Counted from the first letter of the stretch, positions 7,951-14,246 are shown. The stretch: 14,246 bases of DNA from Caldilineales bacterium (GCA_021463315.1 JAJTXO010000042.1:1-14246), one strand, 5' to 3'. The notes: a model not told the origin generated them from the letters alone. Program-made: numbers and translations.

Positions 7951-8744
7951 TGGATGCGAGCTATCAGATCGTCCCCTTCCCCAAGCTCCGCCGTCTGATG
8001 GTGGATGGCGGGCAGATGGCGCGCCAGAAGCACCTGGTTCACGGCCTGGTAGAGCTGGATGTCACCGACGCGCGGCGCTGGATCCGCGCGCACAAGGCGA
8101 AGACCGGCGAAGCGCTTTCCTTCACAGCGTTCATGGCGGGCTGCGTAGGGCGGGCTGTGGAGATGAACAAGCCCATGCAGGCCTATCGCGCCGGGCGGGA
8201 GCGGCTTGTCATCTTCGCTGAGGTGGATATCAACACCCTGTTCGAGGTCGAAGTGGCAGGACGCCGGATCATCCGCCCGCATATCGTGCGCGCGGCGAAC
8301 AGGAGGACTCTGCGCGATATCCACGAGGAGATCCGCACCTTTCAGACCGAACACGAAAGCGGCCGGGAGGCCAGGTTCATCGGTTGGTTCGTCCATTTGC
8401 CCGCGTTCGCCCGGCGATTCCTTCTGAGGATGCTGTTCAGGAATCCGCACAGGCTGAAGGAGATGAACGGCACGGTCTCCCTGACCTCCGTGGGCATGTT
8501 CGGCGCAGGCGGCGGCTGGGGCATTCCCATGTCCAACCATACGCTTCAGGTCACGCTGGGCGGCATTGCCGAACGAGCTGTGCTGATCGCGGGCCAGTGG
8601 GAGAACCGCGAGTTCCTGGGTGTGACGATCAGCATCGACCACGACATCGTGGACGGCGCTCCGGCTGCCCGCTTCTGCCAACAGCTGAGGGAACTGGTCG
8701 AAAACAGCTATGGCATCGCCGGGTTTGTCGGCAAGCCAGGTTGA
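7950..8744 (+). CDS. Stand-alone 2-oxoacid dehydrogenase E2-type acyltransferase domain
   Basis: The 264-aa protein consists only of the catalytic domain of the E2/chloramphenicol acetyltransferase fold. An N-terminal PFPKLRRLMVDGG helix is followed by HGLVELDVTDARRW, the NGTVSLTSVGMFG strand and the C-terminal signature SIDHDIVDGAPAARF, with catalytic His231 and Asp235 in the HxxxDG motif. The lipoyl and E3-binding domains of true E2 subunits are absent and no E1 or E3 gene is nearby. It therefore probably transfers an acyl group from CoA to another acceptor, perhaps a glycoside made by the enzyme encoded just upstream (inference). ATG 7950 overlaps the glycosyltransferase TGA and lies 7 nt after TAGGAG; ATG 7947 is the alternative. 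Confidence 0.88.
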   Translation: MDASYQIVPFPKLRRLMVDGGQMARQKHLVHGLVELDVTDARRWIRAHKAKTGEALSFTAFMAGCVGRAVEMNKPMQAYRAGRERLVIFAEVDINTLFEVEVAGRRIIRPHIVRAANRRTLRDIHEEIRTFQTEHESGREARFIGWFVHLPAFARRFLLRMLFRNPHRLKEMNGTVSLTSVGMFGAGGGWGIPMSNHTLQVTLGGIAERAVLIAGQWENREFLGVTISIDHDIVDGAPAARFCQQLRELVENSYGIAGFVGKPG

Positions 8745-8770
8745 GGATCGCAGTCGCAAGGAGCAAACTC

Positions 8771-9877
8771 ATGGACGACTCAATGAACCGCCCCACCAAC
8801 CTGCATCGTGGCCGGCGTACCGCGGCCAGCAGGACGCATCGGATGCCGCGCGCCGTCTGGAGATTGGCCTTCGCTTTGCCCTTGGCGGTCATTGCGCTCT
8901 CCCTGGCCTTGCTCTTCCCGCCCCATCAACCGCTCGCCGCCACTGGCCCCTACACGATCGCCACAACCCGGTCCACCTACACCGACAGCAGCCGCATCGA
9001 GCAGTTCTCCAGCAGCGGAGAGAAGCGCAGCGTCAATGTTTCCTTCTGGTATCCCCAAAACGCGGGCGTCGGCGAGACCTTCCCGCTGATCGTCTTTTCC
9101 CATGGCGGGCTTGGCACGGAGGACAGCAACGAATCCCTCTACCTTGAGCTGGCAAGCCACGGCTATGTCGTTGCTTCCATCGGCCATCCTTATCACGCCC
9201 TCTGGACCAAGGAGGAAGGGGGGCGCACCACGTTTGTGAACCTGGACTACTTCCAGGAGCTTCAGCAGGAGGACCCGCAACGCGACAAGCCGGGCAGCTA
9301 TCGCCTGTACCAGCAGTGGATGGCCACCCGCATGGGCGACATCGGTTTCGTGATCGATACCATCCTGGATGAAGCAGCCAACGACTCTGATGGCGTGGCC
9401 AGCCTGGTCGATGGAGCGAGGATCGGCGTCATGGGGCATTCGCTGGGCGGCGCCGCGGCGCTGGGCATTGCGCGCCAACGCGCCGACATCGACGCGGTCA
9501 TCGCGCTGGAGGCGCCATTTCTGGCTGATATCGTCGGCGTCGAGAACGACGAATTCGTCTGGACCGACGAGAGCTATCCTGTGCCGGTCCTGAACATCTA
9601 TTCAGACAGCTCCTGGAGCCATCTCTCCCAATGGCCGCAGTACGCCCGCAACGCGGCCTGGCTGACCGACGCCCCGGCGACTGCTGTCAACCTGCATCTG
9701 CCCGGCGGCGGGCATTTTGCCCTGACCGATCTCTCGCTTGCCAGCCCGCTGTTGACGCGGGTGTTGGAAGGCGGGCATGCCCCGCATGATCGCAAGGTCT
9801 ACTTGCAGGATGTGAACCGGGCGTGCCTTGAGTTTTTCGACCGCACCTTGCGAGATTCGGACCTGAACAGGCGGTAA
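8771..9877 (+). CDS. Exported or anchored PAF-acetylhydrolase / dienelactone-hydrolase-like esterase
   Basis: The 368-aa protein begins with an Arg-rich segment followed by a hydrophobic stretch (about residues 36-54, LAFALPLAVIALSLALLF) and LAATGPY, so it is a signal anchor or possibly a cleaved signal peptide. The alpha/beta hydrolase domain has FPLIVFSHGGLG (oxyanion side), LASHGYVVASIGHPYHA, nucleophile Ser224 in GHSLGG, Asp279 in NIYSDSSW and His315 in GGGHFALTD. The HGxxG...HPY pattern is close to platelet-activating-factor acetylhydrolase and related dienelactone hydrolases, i.e. lipid or lactone esterases outside the membrane. ATG 8771 is chosen because AAGGAG (8758-8763) precedes it by 7 nt; the longer open frame overlaps the upstream gene. 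It is the third gene of the operon. Confidence 0.9.
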   Translation: MDDSMNRPTNLHRGRRTAASRTHRMPRAVWRLAFALPLAVIALSLALLFPPHQPLAATGPYTIATTRSTYTDSSRIEQFSSSGEKRSVNVSFWYPQNAGVGETFPLIVFSHGGLGTEDSNESLYLELASHGYVVASIGHPYHALWTKEEGGRTTFVNLDYFQELQQEDPQRDKPGSYRLYQQWMATRMGDIGFVIDTILDEAANDSDGVASLVDGARIGVMGHSLGGAAALGIARQRADIDAVIALEAPFLADIVGVENDEFVWTDESYPVPVLNIYSDSSWSHLSQWPQYARNAAWLTDAPATAVNLHLPGGGHFALTDLSLASPLLTRVLEGGHAPHDRKVYLQDVNRACLEFFDRTLRDSDLNRR

Positions 9878-9881
9878 AACG

Positions 9882-10718
9882 ATGAAAGGCAACTACACAA
9901 CCCTCCTGCTGCTGGTTGCGGCGTTCATCGCGCTGTTTCTCGCGCGCCTCTGGCTGGCTGCCCAGGGCAGTGTTCCGCGCACCTTTGAGATGCTCGATCT
10001 CCTGACCGCGGCCGGCGCGCTGCTCGTTCTCTTGAAAGGCTATCGCCGTCTGCAACGGGCTGATTGGATCACTGCCTTGGTTTTGGGCGCGGTGGTCGGC
10101 GCGGGGATGAGGTTCGCCACCCTCTTCTCCCCCTATCCATTTCTTGGCGTCGTTCACGACAGCGCCGGGCAGGCATGGGTGCGCGGTGGACTCACCTGGC
10201 TGGCCACCCTGGGCGGGCTGGTCATCATGCGGCAAGGGGGGCCGGTGCAGTTCCACGTCCCCAATGGCCAGTGGCGAAAGGCCCTGCGCGGACTCCTCGT
10301 CGGCCTGGCTGTCGGCCTGCCGCTGGCCGTGCTGAACCTCTTCGCCTTGCAGGCCACGCAGGGACAGCCAGTTCACTGGCAGAATCCGCTGTCCGCCATG
10401 TTGGATGCCGTGCAGCCGGCCGTGGTCGAAGAGGTCATCTACCGCTTCGCCCTGTGGGGGCTACTGTGGCTGATACTGCGCAGATCGCTGCCCCGACAGG
10501 CGGTCTGGCTGGCAGGGCTGCTCTCCATGCTGGCGCACACCTATGCCCATTTCGACGACCTGTTCCTGCAATCCCCGCTGACCGCCCTGGGGATGGGGGC
10601 GGTGCTGGCGCTGTTCTGGGGCCTGCCCCCGCTCATCCTCGCGCGCCGCCGCGGCCTGGAATCAGCCATCGCATTTCACTGGCTCCAGGATGCCACCCGC
10701 TTCTGGGCAGGATTTTAG
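9882..10718 (+). CDS. CPBP-family (CAAX-type) intramembrane metalloprotease
   Basis: The 278-aa protein has about eight hydrophobic helices. The CPBP/Abi motifs are present: motif 1 Glu183-Glu184-x3-Arg188 (VVEEVIYRF), motif 2 His219 in LAHTYAHFDD, and motif 3 His266 in AFHWLQD. These residues are the glutamates and histidines of the membrane protease family related to Rce1. In bacteria such proteins process peptides, modify membrane proteins or give immunity; the target here is unknown. It lies 4 nt after the esterase gene and closes the operon with the glycosyltransferase and acyltransferase. No clear terminator follows: only a 5-bp stem (10719-10732) with no T-run. Confidence 0.9.
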   Translation: MKGNYTTLLLLVAAFIALFLARLWLAAQGSVPRTFEMLDLLTAAGALLVLLKGYRRLQRADWITALVLGAVVGAGMRFATLFSPYPFLGVVHDSAGQAWVRGGLTWLATLGGLVIMRQGGPVQFHVPNGQWRKALRGLLVGLAVGLPLAVLNLFALQATQGQPVHWQNPLSAMLDAVQPAVVEEVIYRFALWGLLWLILRRSLPRQAVWLAGLLSMLAHTYAHFDDLFLQSPLTALGMGAVLALFWGLPPLILARRRGLESAIAFHWLQDATRFWAGF

Positions 10719-10792
10719 AACCTTGCCAGGTTGGATTTCGGCGCCCGGCACGTGAGCACGACCCTCGGTTGATGATCAGATCGTCGTGATAG

Positions 10793-10876
10793 TACCCCGT
10801 CACCAGCGAATACCTCGACGACCCGCTGGAAGTGCTGCGCCAGAGCGTCGCCTTCTGGCAACGCCGCGCAGCCTAA
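10793..10876 (+). pseudogene. C-terminal remnant of a second sugar phosphate isomerase/epimerase
   Basis: Twenty-seven codons read PVTSEYLDDPLEVLRQSVAFW followed by a short basic tail and TAA at 10874-10876. This matches the final strand and helix of the isomerase family and corresponds to PVSIEYAGDGD...RRSVALWQRLASG at the end of the 2-538 gene, but is clearly a different gene. There is an in-frame TAG just upstream (10790-10792) and nothing else of the barrel is visible, so the gene was cut here. The stop overlaps the 3' end of the convergent minus-strand toxin gene. Confidence 0.75.
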
Positions 10877-11148
10877 TACACCTCGTCGTGGCTACCGACG
10901 TTGACGAGGATAATCTCGTGCTCGCGGAGTTCCAGTTCCAGAGTGATGCGGAATTGCAGGCTGATGGAGGCTGAGTGCAGCCCAGCCAGGCGTCCATGCA
11001 GTTCGTGCAAGCGGAGGGAGGGGTGAAAGGGATCTTCTTCCAGCAGGGCCAGCGTCTTGTGATAGCGATCGATCAGATCAGGATGGCGCTTGAGGAATCG
11101 CCGTTCGATCTTTTCGTAGCTGGCGGTGAAGATCAGCTCATAGGGCAT
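10873..11148 (-). CDS. RelE/YafQ-type mRNA interferase toxin
   Basis: The 91-aa protein starts MPYELIFTASYEKIERRF and has PFHPSLRLHELHGRLAGLHSAS near the middle, followed by FRITLELELREHEIILVNVG and the C-terminal SHDEVY. This is the standard RelE/YafQ layout: N-terminal strand and two helices, the K/R-L-x-G-x strand turn, then a C-terminal sheet. Such toxins cleave mRNA at the ribosome. The ATG at 11148 overlaps the antitoxin gene by 11 nt, so translation is coupled. An upstream open frame (to 11298) is a shadow of the antitoxin. The length is normal; the gene looks intact and ends convergently against the isomerase remnant. Confidence 0.9.
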   Translation of the reverse strand: MPYELIFTASYEKIERRFLKRHPDLIDRYHKTLALLEEDPFHPSLRLHELHGRLAGLHSASISLQFRITLELELREHEIILVNVGSHDEVY

Positions 11149-11407
11149 CGGACAGTTCATCCTGGAGGCGCGCAAGATGGGCATCGGCGTTCTCGCGGCG
11201 ATAGTGGCCGGCCGCCAGATCGGCGCGCGTCTGGGCCCAGGCGGCCAGGAGCTCGCACTCGCGCAGAAAGTCATAGTGCGCGATGTCCACGACCACATAG
11301 CGCGGCGTGCCGCGCACGCTGATGATCACCTCTTGGGCGTCTTGCAGCAGGCGCTCGATGTCGGAAACGCCCTTGGTCTTGAGATCGTTGGCAGTCAACA
11401 CAGCCAT
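11138..11407 (-). CDS. Phd/YefM-type antitoxin
   Basis: The 89-aa protein begins MAVLTANDLKTKGVSDIERL, followed by EVIISVRGTPRYVVVDIAHYDFL, the classic Phd/YefM DNA-binding domain (VRGTPRYVVV strand). A helical tail follows (about residues 45-89) that would wrap the toxin. It should neutralise the overlapping toxin and repress its own promoter. The ATG at 11407 follows GAGGTGA in the minus-strand mRNA at a short spacing. The promoter and operator lie immediately upstream (11453-11485). Confidence 0.9.
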   Translation of the reverse strand: MAVLTANDLKTKGVSDIERLLQDAQEVIISVRGTPRYVVVDIAHYDFLRECELLAAWAQTRADLAAGHYRRENADAHLARLQDELSDAL

Positions 11408-11452
11408 TTGTCACCTCGCCTATTCAGCAACTGGTCTACAATGCGATTGATA

Positions 11453-11479
11453 GTGCGATTATACGACGATTTATCGCAC
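11453..11479. promoter_or_regulatory. Operator GTGCGAT-N13-ATCGCAC over the TA promoter
   Basis: Perfect 7-bp inverted arms (11453-11459 and 11473-11479) flank 13 nt and span the -10 box and spacer of the promoter. A further partial copy, TGCGATT at 11442-11448, lies just downstream in the transcription direction. Such repeats are the usual binding sites of Phd/YefM antitoxins, so autorepression is likely (inference). Confidence 0.65.
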
Positions 11480-11485
11480 CGTCAA
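11458..11485 (-). promoter_or_regulatory. Strong sigma70-type promoter of the Phd/RelE-type TA pair
   Basis: On the minus strand the -35 box is TTGACG (11480-11485) and the -10 box is TATAAT (11458-11463), with 16 bp between them. Transcription would start near 11451, giving a leader of roughly 44 nt before the antitoxin ATG. Confidence 0.85.
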
Positions 11486-11611
11486 AGGCGCGGCTGTGGA
11501 TCGTCTGGCCCACGGATGCAGACCTCACGCCGGGTGTGCTGTACGACTGGCTCAAATCATGCGCGGTTCGCTTCCTTCCCTCCTCAACCGCTCCAAGGTC
11601 TCCAGATCGAG

Positions 11612-12160
11612 CTAGAACGGGAGGTCGCCTTCCAGCCAGGCACGCTCCTGCTGGACGTGGCACGCCAGGTCGGGGTCATCGGCGCCGGTGAATGGCATCG
11701 CCTGTGCTTCAGCCTTGCGCGCAGCCTGGCTGACTTCCATGCGCTCGTCTTCGATGCGCCAGCGCTCGTCGGAGCCTTCAGGATCGTACTCGTCCAGCAG
11801 GGTAAAGTCGGGCGCCAGACCGAAGGACCAGCCGTGATCGTGGTCGGAACCAGGCGCCATATCCGCTTCGGCCTCAGCCCGCATGGCCGCGCAAAGTGGA
11901 CAGTCGTCTTCGAACAGGTCGCCCAGTCTGTCGTCAGGAATAGCATTGGCGAAACCCAACTCCTCGTTGCGAATCACCCGTTGCGGCGTCAGACCGTAGA
12001 GATCGTCCTGCGGGGTGAAGAACCAGGCCCGAATCAGGTCATCCAACGCGGCGCGTTCAGATTCGATGCTGGCGCCTTTCAACCGGGCCAACTGCTGCGC
12101 GCAGAGGTCCCGCAAATGTCTGACCAAATCGCCGTAAAGTGCTGCTTCTGCAATTGACAT
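11612..12160 (-). CDS. Hypothetical acidic protein, 182 aa
   Basis: I do not recognise the family. The protein is soluble and acidic: an N-terminal helical region (about 1-45) is followed by DDLYGLTPQRVIRNEELGFAN, a CPLC knuckle near residue 90, HDHGW, FTLLDEYDPEGSDERW and a charged helix ending QQERAWLEGDLPF. No signal peptide or membrane segment is seen. An in-frame TAG lies just upstream of the ATG at 12160, and AAGGAAGG in the minus-strand mRNA serves as a ribosome site. It is downstream of the CHAT-WD40 chimera on the same strand, about 220 nt away, and may be cotranscribed with it. Shadow frames overlap it but have poor composition. Confidence 0.65.
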   Translation of the reverse strand: MSIAEAALYGDLVRHLRDLCAQQLARLKGASIESERAALDDLIRAWFFTPQDDLYGLTPQRVIRNEELGFANAIPDDRLGDLFEDDCPLCAAMRAEAEADMAPGSDHDHGWSFGLAPDFTLLDEYDPEGSDERWRIEDERMEVSQAARKAEAQAMPFTGADDPDLACHVQQERAWLEGDLPF

Positions 12161-12339
12161 GCTTGCGCCCTACCTTCCTTGTGATAGCCCGCCGATATTT
12201 GCTCGGGGAAGAGGTTCTCCACCGCACCGGCTAGCTCGCCGGTGGACAGCTCGGCCAGCCGTGTGCAGTCACGATCTTCAGAGAAGCGATTGTCCGCCGC
12301 CCAGGTCTGCCTGAGCGCCATGTCGCCTTTGAAAGCCAC
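12079..12339 (-). CDS. Possible small ORF or gene fragment between the chimera and the 182-aa gene
   Basis: A minus-strand open frame of 86 codons with a GTG start reads plausibly up to about AGYHKEGRAQAC, including RFSEDRDCTRLAELSTGELAGAVENLFPEQ; it then runs 82 nt into the 182-aa gene in another frame. The frame is open further upstream, back to an in-frame TGA just after the chimera stop. The composition of the first 60 codons looks protein-like, but no family is recognised and no clear ribosome site exists. It may be a real small protein or the tail of a gene broken by the same rearrangements seen nearby. Confidence 0.3.
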   Translation of the reverse strand: MAFKGDMALRQTWAADNRFSEDRDCTRLAELSTGELAGAVENLFPEQISAGYHKEGRAQACQLQKQHFTAIWSDICGTSARSSWPG

Positions 12340-12378
12340 GTGGAAGTGAGTTCTCCGTTTAGCCGCCGGCTTCGCCGA

Positions 12379-13617
12379 TCACGGACACTGCTCCTGACCC
12401 AGATACTGTTGGCACTCAGCCGGCGTCAGACTGCGGCCGGCGCGCTGTGCAGCCTCAGCCAGCAGGGCGTCGACGTCCGGATAGGCCTGCCAAAGCCATA
12501 CACTGCCAGCCAGGCAGCTGGTGTTGGTCGGCGGCTCGAACACGTCGCAGCCGGCGGTTGCGATCTGCCGGCCGTCGGGGTGAAATGCAGCCCATTCTAC
12601 CCAGTGGTCATCCACGGTAGTGAGGAGCTCGCCGCGGCTGTCCCACAGATTGACGGAATGGCGAATACACCAGTCGCCTTCGTTCACGGCGTTGCATTCC
12701 ACCGTCATGATGTTTTCGCCCGCTGGATCGAACGCGGCCACGTCCACCCACGCCGCGTTTTCGCCGAGCACACCGATCAGGTTTCCATCGATGTCCCACA
12801 AGCGCGCCGGCCCTTCCTTGCTCTCGGCCAGGATCAGCGTACCCGCCTGGTTGAACGAAGCGAACTTGACGCCGCCAGGATGGCCGTCCAGCACGTGCAG
12901 CGGTTGGCCGTCGCTACTCCAAAGGCGGATCGAGCCGTCGTCGCCGTAGGTCAGGATTGCCCCAGTGTCCGCGCTAAACTGCACGCCGGCCAGGGTGGGC
13001 GCAGGCAGCCGCTCCAGCACGAACTTGCCATCGGCCGTCAGCCCGGCCAGCGCGTCCTGGATGGCCTGCCACTCCCCTTCCACCTCCAGGTCGGGCAGAT
13101 CCTTGGGGCTGGCCAGCACAGCCAGCACGCGCAGGGGCGGCTCCACCAGCAAGGCGGAGCGGGAGCGAGGCAGCGCCAGGTAGCGCAGGATGGGGGAGCG
13201 CTCGCCCAGGCCAATGAAGTGCGCCTGCGCCGGGTCGTAGAGGAGCTCCCAGGGCAGGGCGGCCAGGTCGGCCGCGTCCTCCTCGAAGCGCAGCCGCAGG
13301 CGCAGGCCCACGCCCTCCTGGGCCGCGCTGCTCAGGCTGGCCGTCAGCCCAGCCCCAACCCTGCCGCGAAAGACCGCGTCGAACAGGCGTTGGCCCAGGT
13401 CAACCAAAGAGGCGGCCGGGCCGGCGGCCTCAGCCGCGCCGATGTGGCGGCTGACCCCGCGCGCCAGGCCGCCCAGATGGGTGATCTCATCCGCGGTGAA
13501 GGGCAGGTCGAAGAGCGCGCTGGCATCGCCGGCCGGCGCATCCACCACGATGGCCTTGTATTTGTCCCCGCTGCGGGTGATGAGAAGATCGAAGTTGCGG
13601 TAGTCGGTGAGGGTCAT
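12379..13617 (-). CDS. CHAT N-terminal half fused to a partial WD40 propeller (chimeric)
   Basis: The 412-aa protein starts as a normal CHAT-domain protein (residues 1-210): YRNFDLLI at the start, GLRLRLRFEED, LAALPWELLYDP, RYLALPRS, PPLRVLAVLASPKDLPDLEVE and VLERLPAPTLA. Exactly where such proteins continue toward the catalytic His (HFIGHG-like) and Cys motifs, the sequence changes after Ala210 (about 12988) to GVQFSADTGAILTYGDDGSIRLW, which is the middle of a WD40 blade. About four WD40 blades follow (211-375; GSIRLW, PARLWD, SVNLWD, SVWLW). The tail LAEAAQRAGRSLTPAECQQYL is the usual end of large WD40 proteins in Chloroflexota. Peptidase residues are absent, so it should not cut proteins. 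It is most simply an in-frame deletion in a CHAT-(ATPase)-WD40 gene or a fusion of two genes. ATG 13617 matches the family N-terminus. Confidence 0.85.
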   Translation of the reverse strand: MTLTDYRNFDLLITRSGDKYKAIVVDAPAGDASALFDLPFTADEITHLGGLARGVSRHIGAAEAAGPAASLVDLGQRLFDAVFRGRVGAGLTASLSSAAQEGVGLRLRLRFEEDAADLAALPWELLYDPAQAHFIGLGERSPILRYLALPRSRSALLVEPPLRVLAVLASPKDLPDLEVEGEWQAIQDALAGLTADGKFVLERLPAPTLAGVQFSADTGAILTYGDDGSIRLWSSDGQPLHVLDGHPGGVKFASFNQAGTLILAESKEGPARLWDIDGNLIGVLGENAAWVDVAAFDPAGENIMTVECNAVNEGDWCIRHSVNLWDSRGELLTTVDDHWVEWAAFHPDGRQIATAGCDVFEPPTNTSCLAGSVWLWQAYPDVDALLAEAAQRAGRSLTPAECQQYLGQEQCP

Positions 13618-13752
13618 TGGAGGTTCCCAATCTCAGGTTGCAGGTCGCCAATTCGTCCCACAGGTCGAGGCTACGAAAATCACCGCGGCGTCCCGTCGAC
13701 GGGGCTGGGAGGTCGGTGGGCGCATGCCGGCCCGGTTGGCTGGGCGTCGTTG

Positions 13753-13769
13753 TGTAGCCGGATCGATTG
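13753..13769 (+). repeat. 17-bp direct repeat, copy 2
   Basis: This is identical to 649-665 and in the same orientation. It lies in the 167-nt noncoding gap between the chimeric gene and the broken toxin (13618-13784). No gene is apparent in that gap. Confidence 0.5.
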
Positions 13770-13784
13770 CCCCCTGCACTTGCG

Positions 13785-13895
13785 TCAGGTACAAGCGTCG
13801 TCCGGCGGGTTGACTGGCGCGCGCTGGCGATAGCGACCAGGTATAGCAGCCAGCGCACGCCTGGCTTCGTCCGAGAACCTAACCCGGTAAGTCAC
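13785..13895 (-). pseudogene. ParE/RelE-type toxin, truncated after about 26 codons
   Basis: On the minus strand, GTG at 13895 starts MTYRVRFSDEARRALAAI, then PGRYRQRA, a typical ParE/RelE N-terminus (first strand and first helix, ending at a basic helix). The frame then reads PVNPPDDACT and stops at 13785-13787, which no longer fits the family: the remaining two thirds with the sheet and active residues are missing. The GTG overlaps the end of the antitoxin gene by 17 nt, the arrangement expected of an antitoxin-toxin pair. The toxin should be inactive. Confidence 0.75.
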
Positions 13896-14148
13896 CGGCT
13901 GCCTCCAACCGGTCTAGCTCCTCCCATACCTCCTCCATGTCGTATGTTGGCGCGCCTTCGGCGATGCGCTGGAGCACGGCATCGACAAACTGAATGTCGT
14001 CCTCTTCTTCCACGCGCGCGACATATTCGGCCAGTGCTTGGCGCACGACGTCCGAGACCGTTTCCCCGCGTATCACCGCCGCTGCCTTAGCTTGCCTGCG
14101 CAGCGCCAAAGGCACCTTCACTACGAGGTTGACAGTGGTGGTTGTCAT
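13879..14148 (-). CDS. Ribbon-helix-helix (CopG/ParD-like) antitoxin, partner toxin broken
   Basis: The 89-aa protein has an N-terminal RHH DNA-binding fold (VNLVVKVPLALRRQAKAAA, then GETVSDVVRQALAEYV, about residues 6-45). An acidic C-terminal tail follows (EEEDDIQFVDAVLQRI ... MEEVWEELDRLEAAGDLPG) that would bind the toxin. The Shine-Dalgarno AAGGAG lies 9 nt before ATG 14148 in the minus-strand mRNA, and a promoter lies further upstream. With the toxin gene truncated it is an orphan antitoxin, possibly still able to neutralise related toxins. Confidence 0.85.
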   Translation of the reverse strand: MTTTTVNLVVKVPLALRRQAKAAAVIRGETVSDVVRQALAEYVARVEEEDDIQFVDAVLQRIAEGAPTYDMEEVWEELDRLEAAGDLPG

Positions 14149-14187
14149 GGCTTTTACTCCTTATTCGGTAAAGCTAACGTTATCCTG

Positions 14188-14216
14188 ATTATATCTCGTA
14201 CCGGGCTTCGGCGCAA
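14188..14216 (-). promoter_or_regulatory. Promoter of the RHH antitoxin gene
   Basis: On the minus strand a perfect TATAAT (-10, 14188-14193) is spaced 17 bp from TTGCGC (-35, 14211-14216). The predicted start is about 30 nt before the antitoxin ATG. The -35 match is only partial. Confidence 0.6.
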
Positions 14217-14246
14217 CCCGAAATGAGGATGCGTGTCGCGTGCTGG

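Noticed and set aside
8384..8770. Longer N-terminus for the esterase (start at 8384)
   Set aside because: It would overlap most of the last half of the acyltransferase gene; the ATG at 8771 has a good ribosome site and a signal-anchor right after it.
10719..10732. AACCT-TGCC-AGGTT stem after the CPBP gene as a terminator
   Set aside because: The stem is only 5 bp and there is no T-run.
11177..12157. Long plus-strand frame of 326 codons opposite the TA pair and the 182-aa gene
   Set aside because: It is a shadow in the antisense of minus-strand genes with clear families, promoter and ribosome sites; no domain is recognisable in it.
12340..13833. Plus-strand frame of 497 codons opposite the chimera
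   Set aside because: It is antisense to a strand with unmistakable CHAT and WD40 motifs; the composition is a typical GC-rich shadow.

Overview
The window is GC-rich, gene-dense bacterial accessory DNA. I infer a Chloroflexota-like bacterium (Anaerolineae/Caldilineae/Ardenticatenia type). The reasons are the CHAT and WD40 protein pieces with a typical C-terminal tail, a PAS-GAF-HisKA_3 kinase with a NarL-type regulator, many type II toxin-antitoxin (TA) genes, and dispersed palindromic repeats between genes. No rRNA, tRNA or CRISPR is visible. Taxonomy is inference only.

Layout, left to right. Positions 1-540 hold the 3' part of a TIM-barrel sugar phosphate isomerase/epimerase that runs off the left edge and appears to carry a short in-frame insert containing a hairpin. 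Positions 597-1326 hold a palindromic repeat and a HigBA-type TA pair, with a promoter so close to the toxin ATG that the mRNA would be nearly leaderless. Positions 1430-2161 encode a zinc-ribbon protein with an apparent lectin-like beta-sandwich. Positions 2237-4452 encode a soluble histidine kinase and its NarL/LuxR-type response regulator, overlapping TGATG-style and closed by a strong terminator. A 78-bp MITE-like element (4558-4635) follows and shares a 44-bp core, inverted, with the repeat at 597-640.

Positions 4673-6547 form an operon of a receiver-only regulator, a membrane-anchored alpha/beta hydrolase and a small four-helix membrane protein. After a 93-bp imperfect inverted repeat comes a second tight operon (6688-10718): a GT1-like glycosyltransferase, a stand-alone E2-type acyltransferase domain, an exported PAF-acetylhydrolase/dienelactone-hydrolase-like esterase and a CPBP (CAAX-type) membrane protease. 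Together these look like a cell-envelope or glycolipid/glycoside modification set next to a two-component system. No pathway can be named.

The right part (10793-14246) is a patchwork of broken and recombined genes, mostly on the minus strand: the last codons of a second isomerase gene, an intact Phd/RelE-type TA pair with a strong promoter and operator, an unrecognised 182-aa protein, a protein that joins the first half of a CHAT domain to the end of a WD40 propeller, and an RHH antitoxin whose ParE/RelE toxin is cut off after about 26 recognisable codons. The most unusual observations are the CHAT-WD40 chimera, the amputated toxin, the paired isomerase ends flanking the 10-kb cargo, and the repeat elements.
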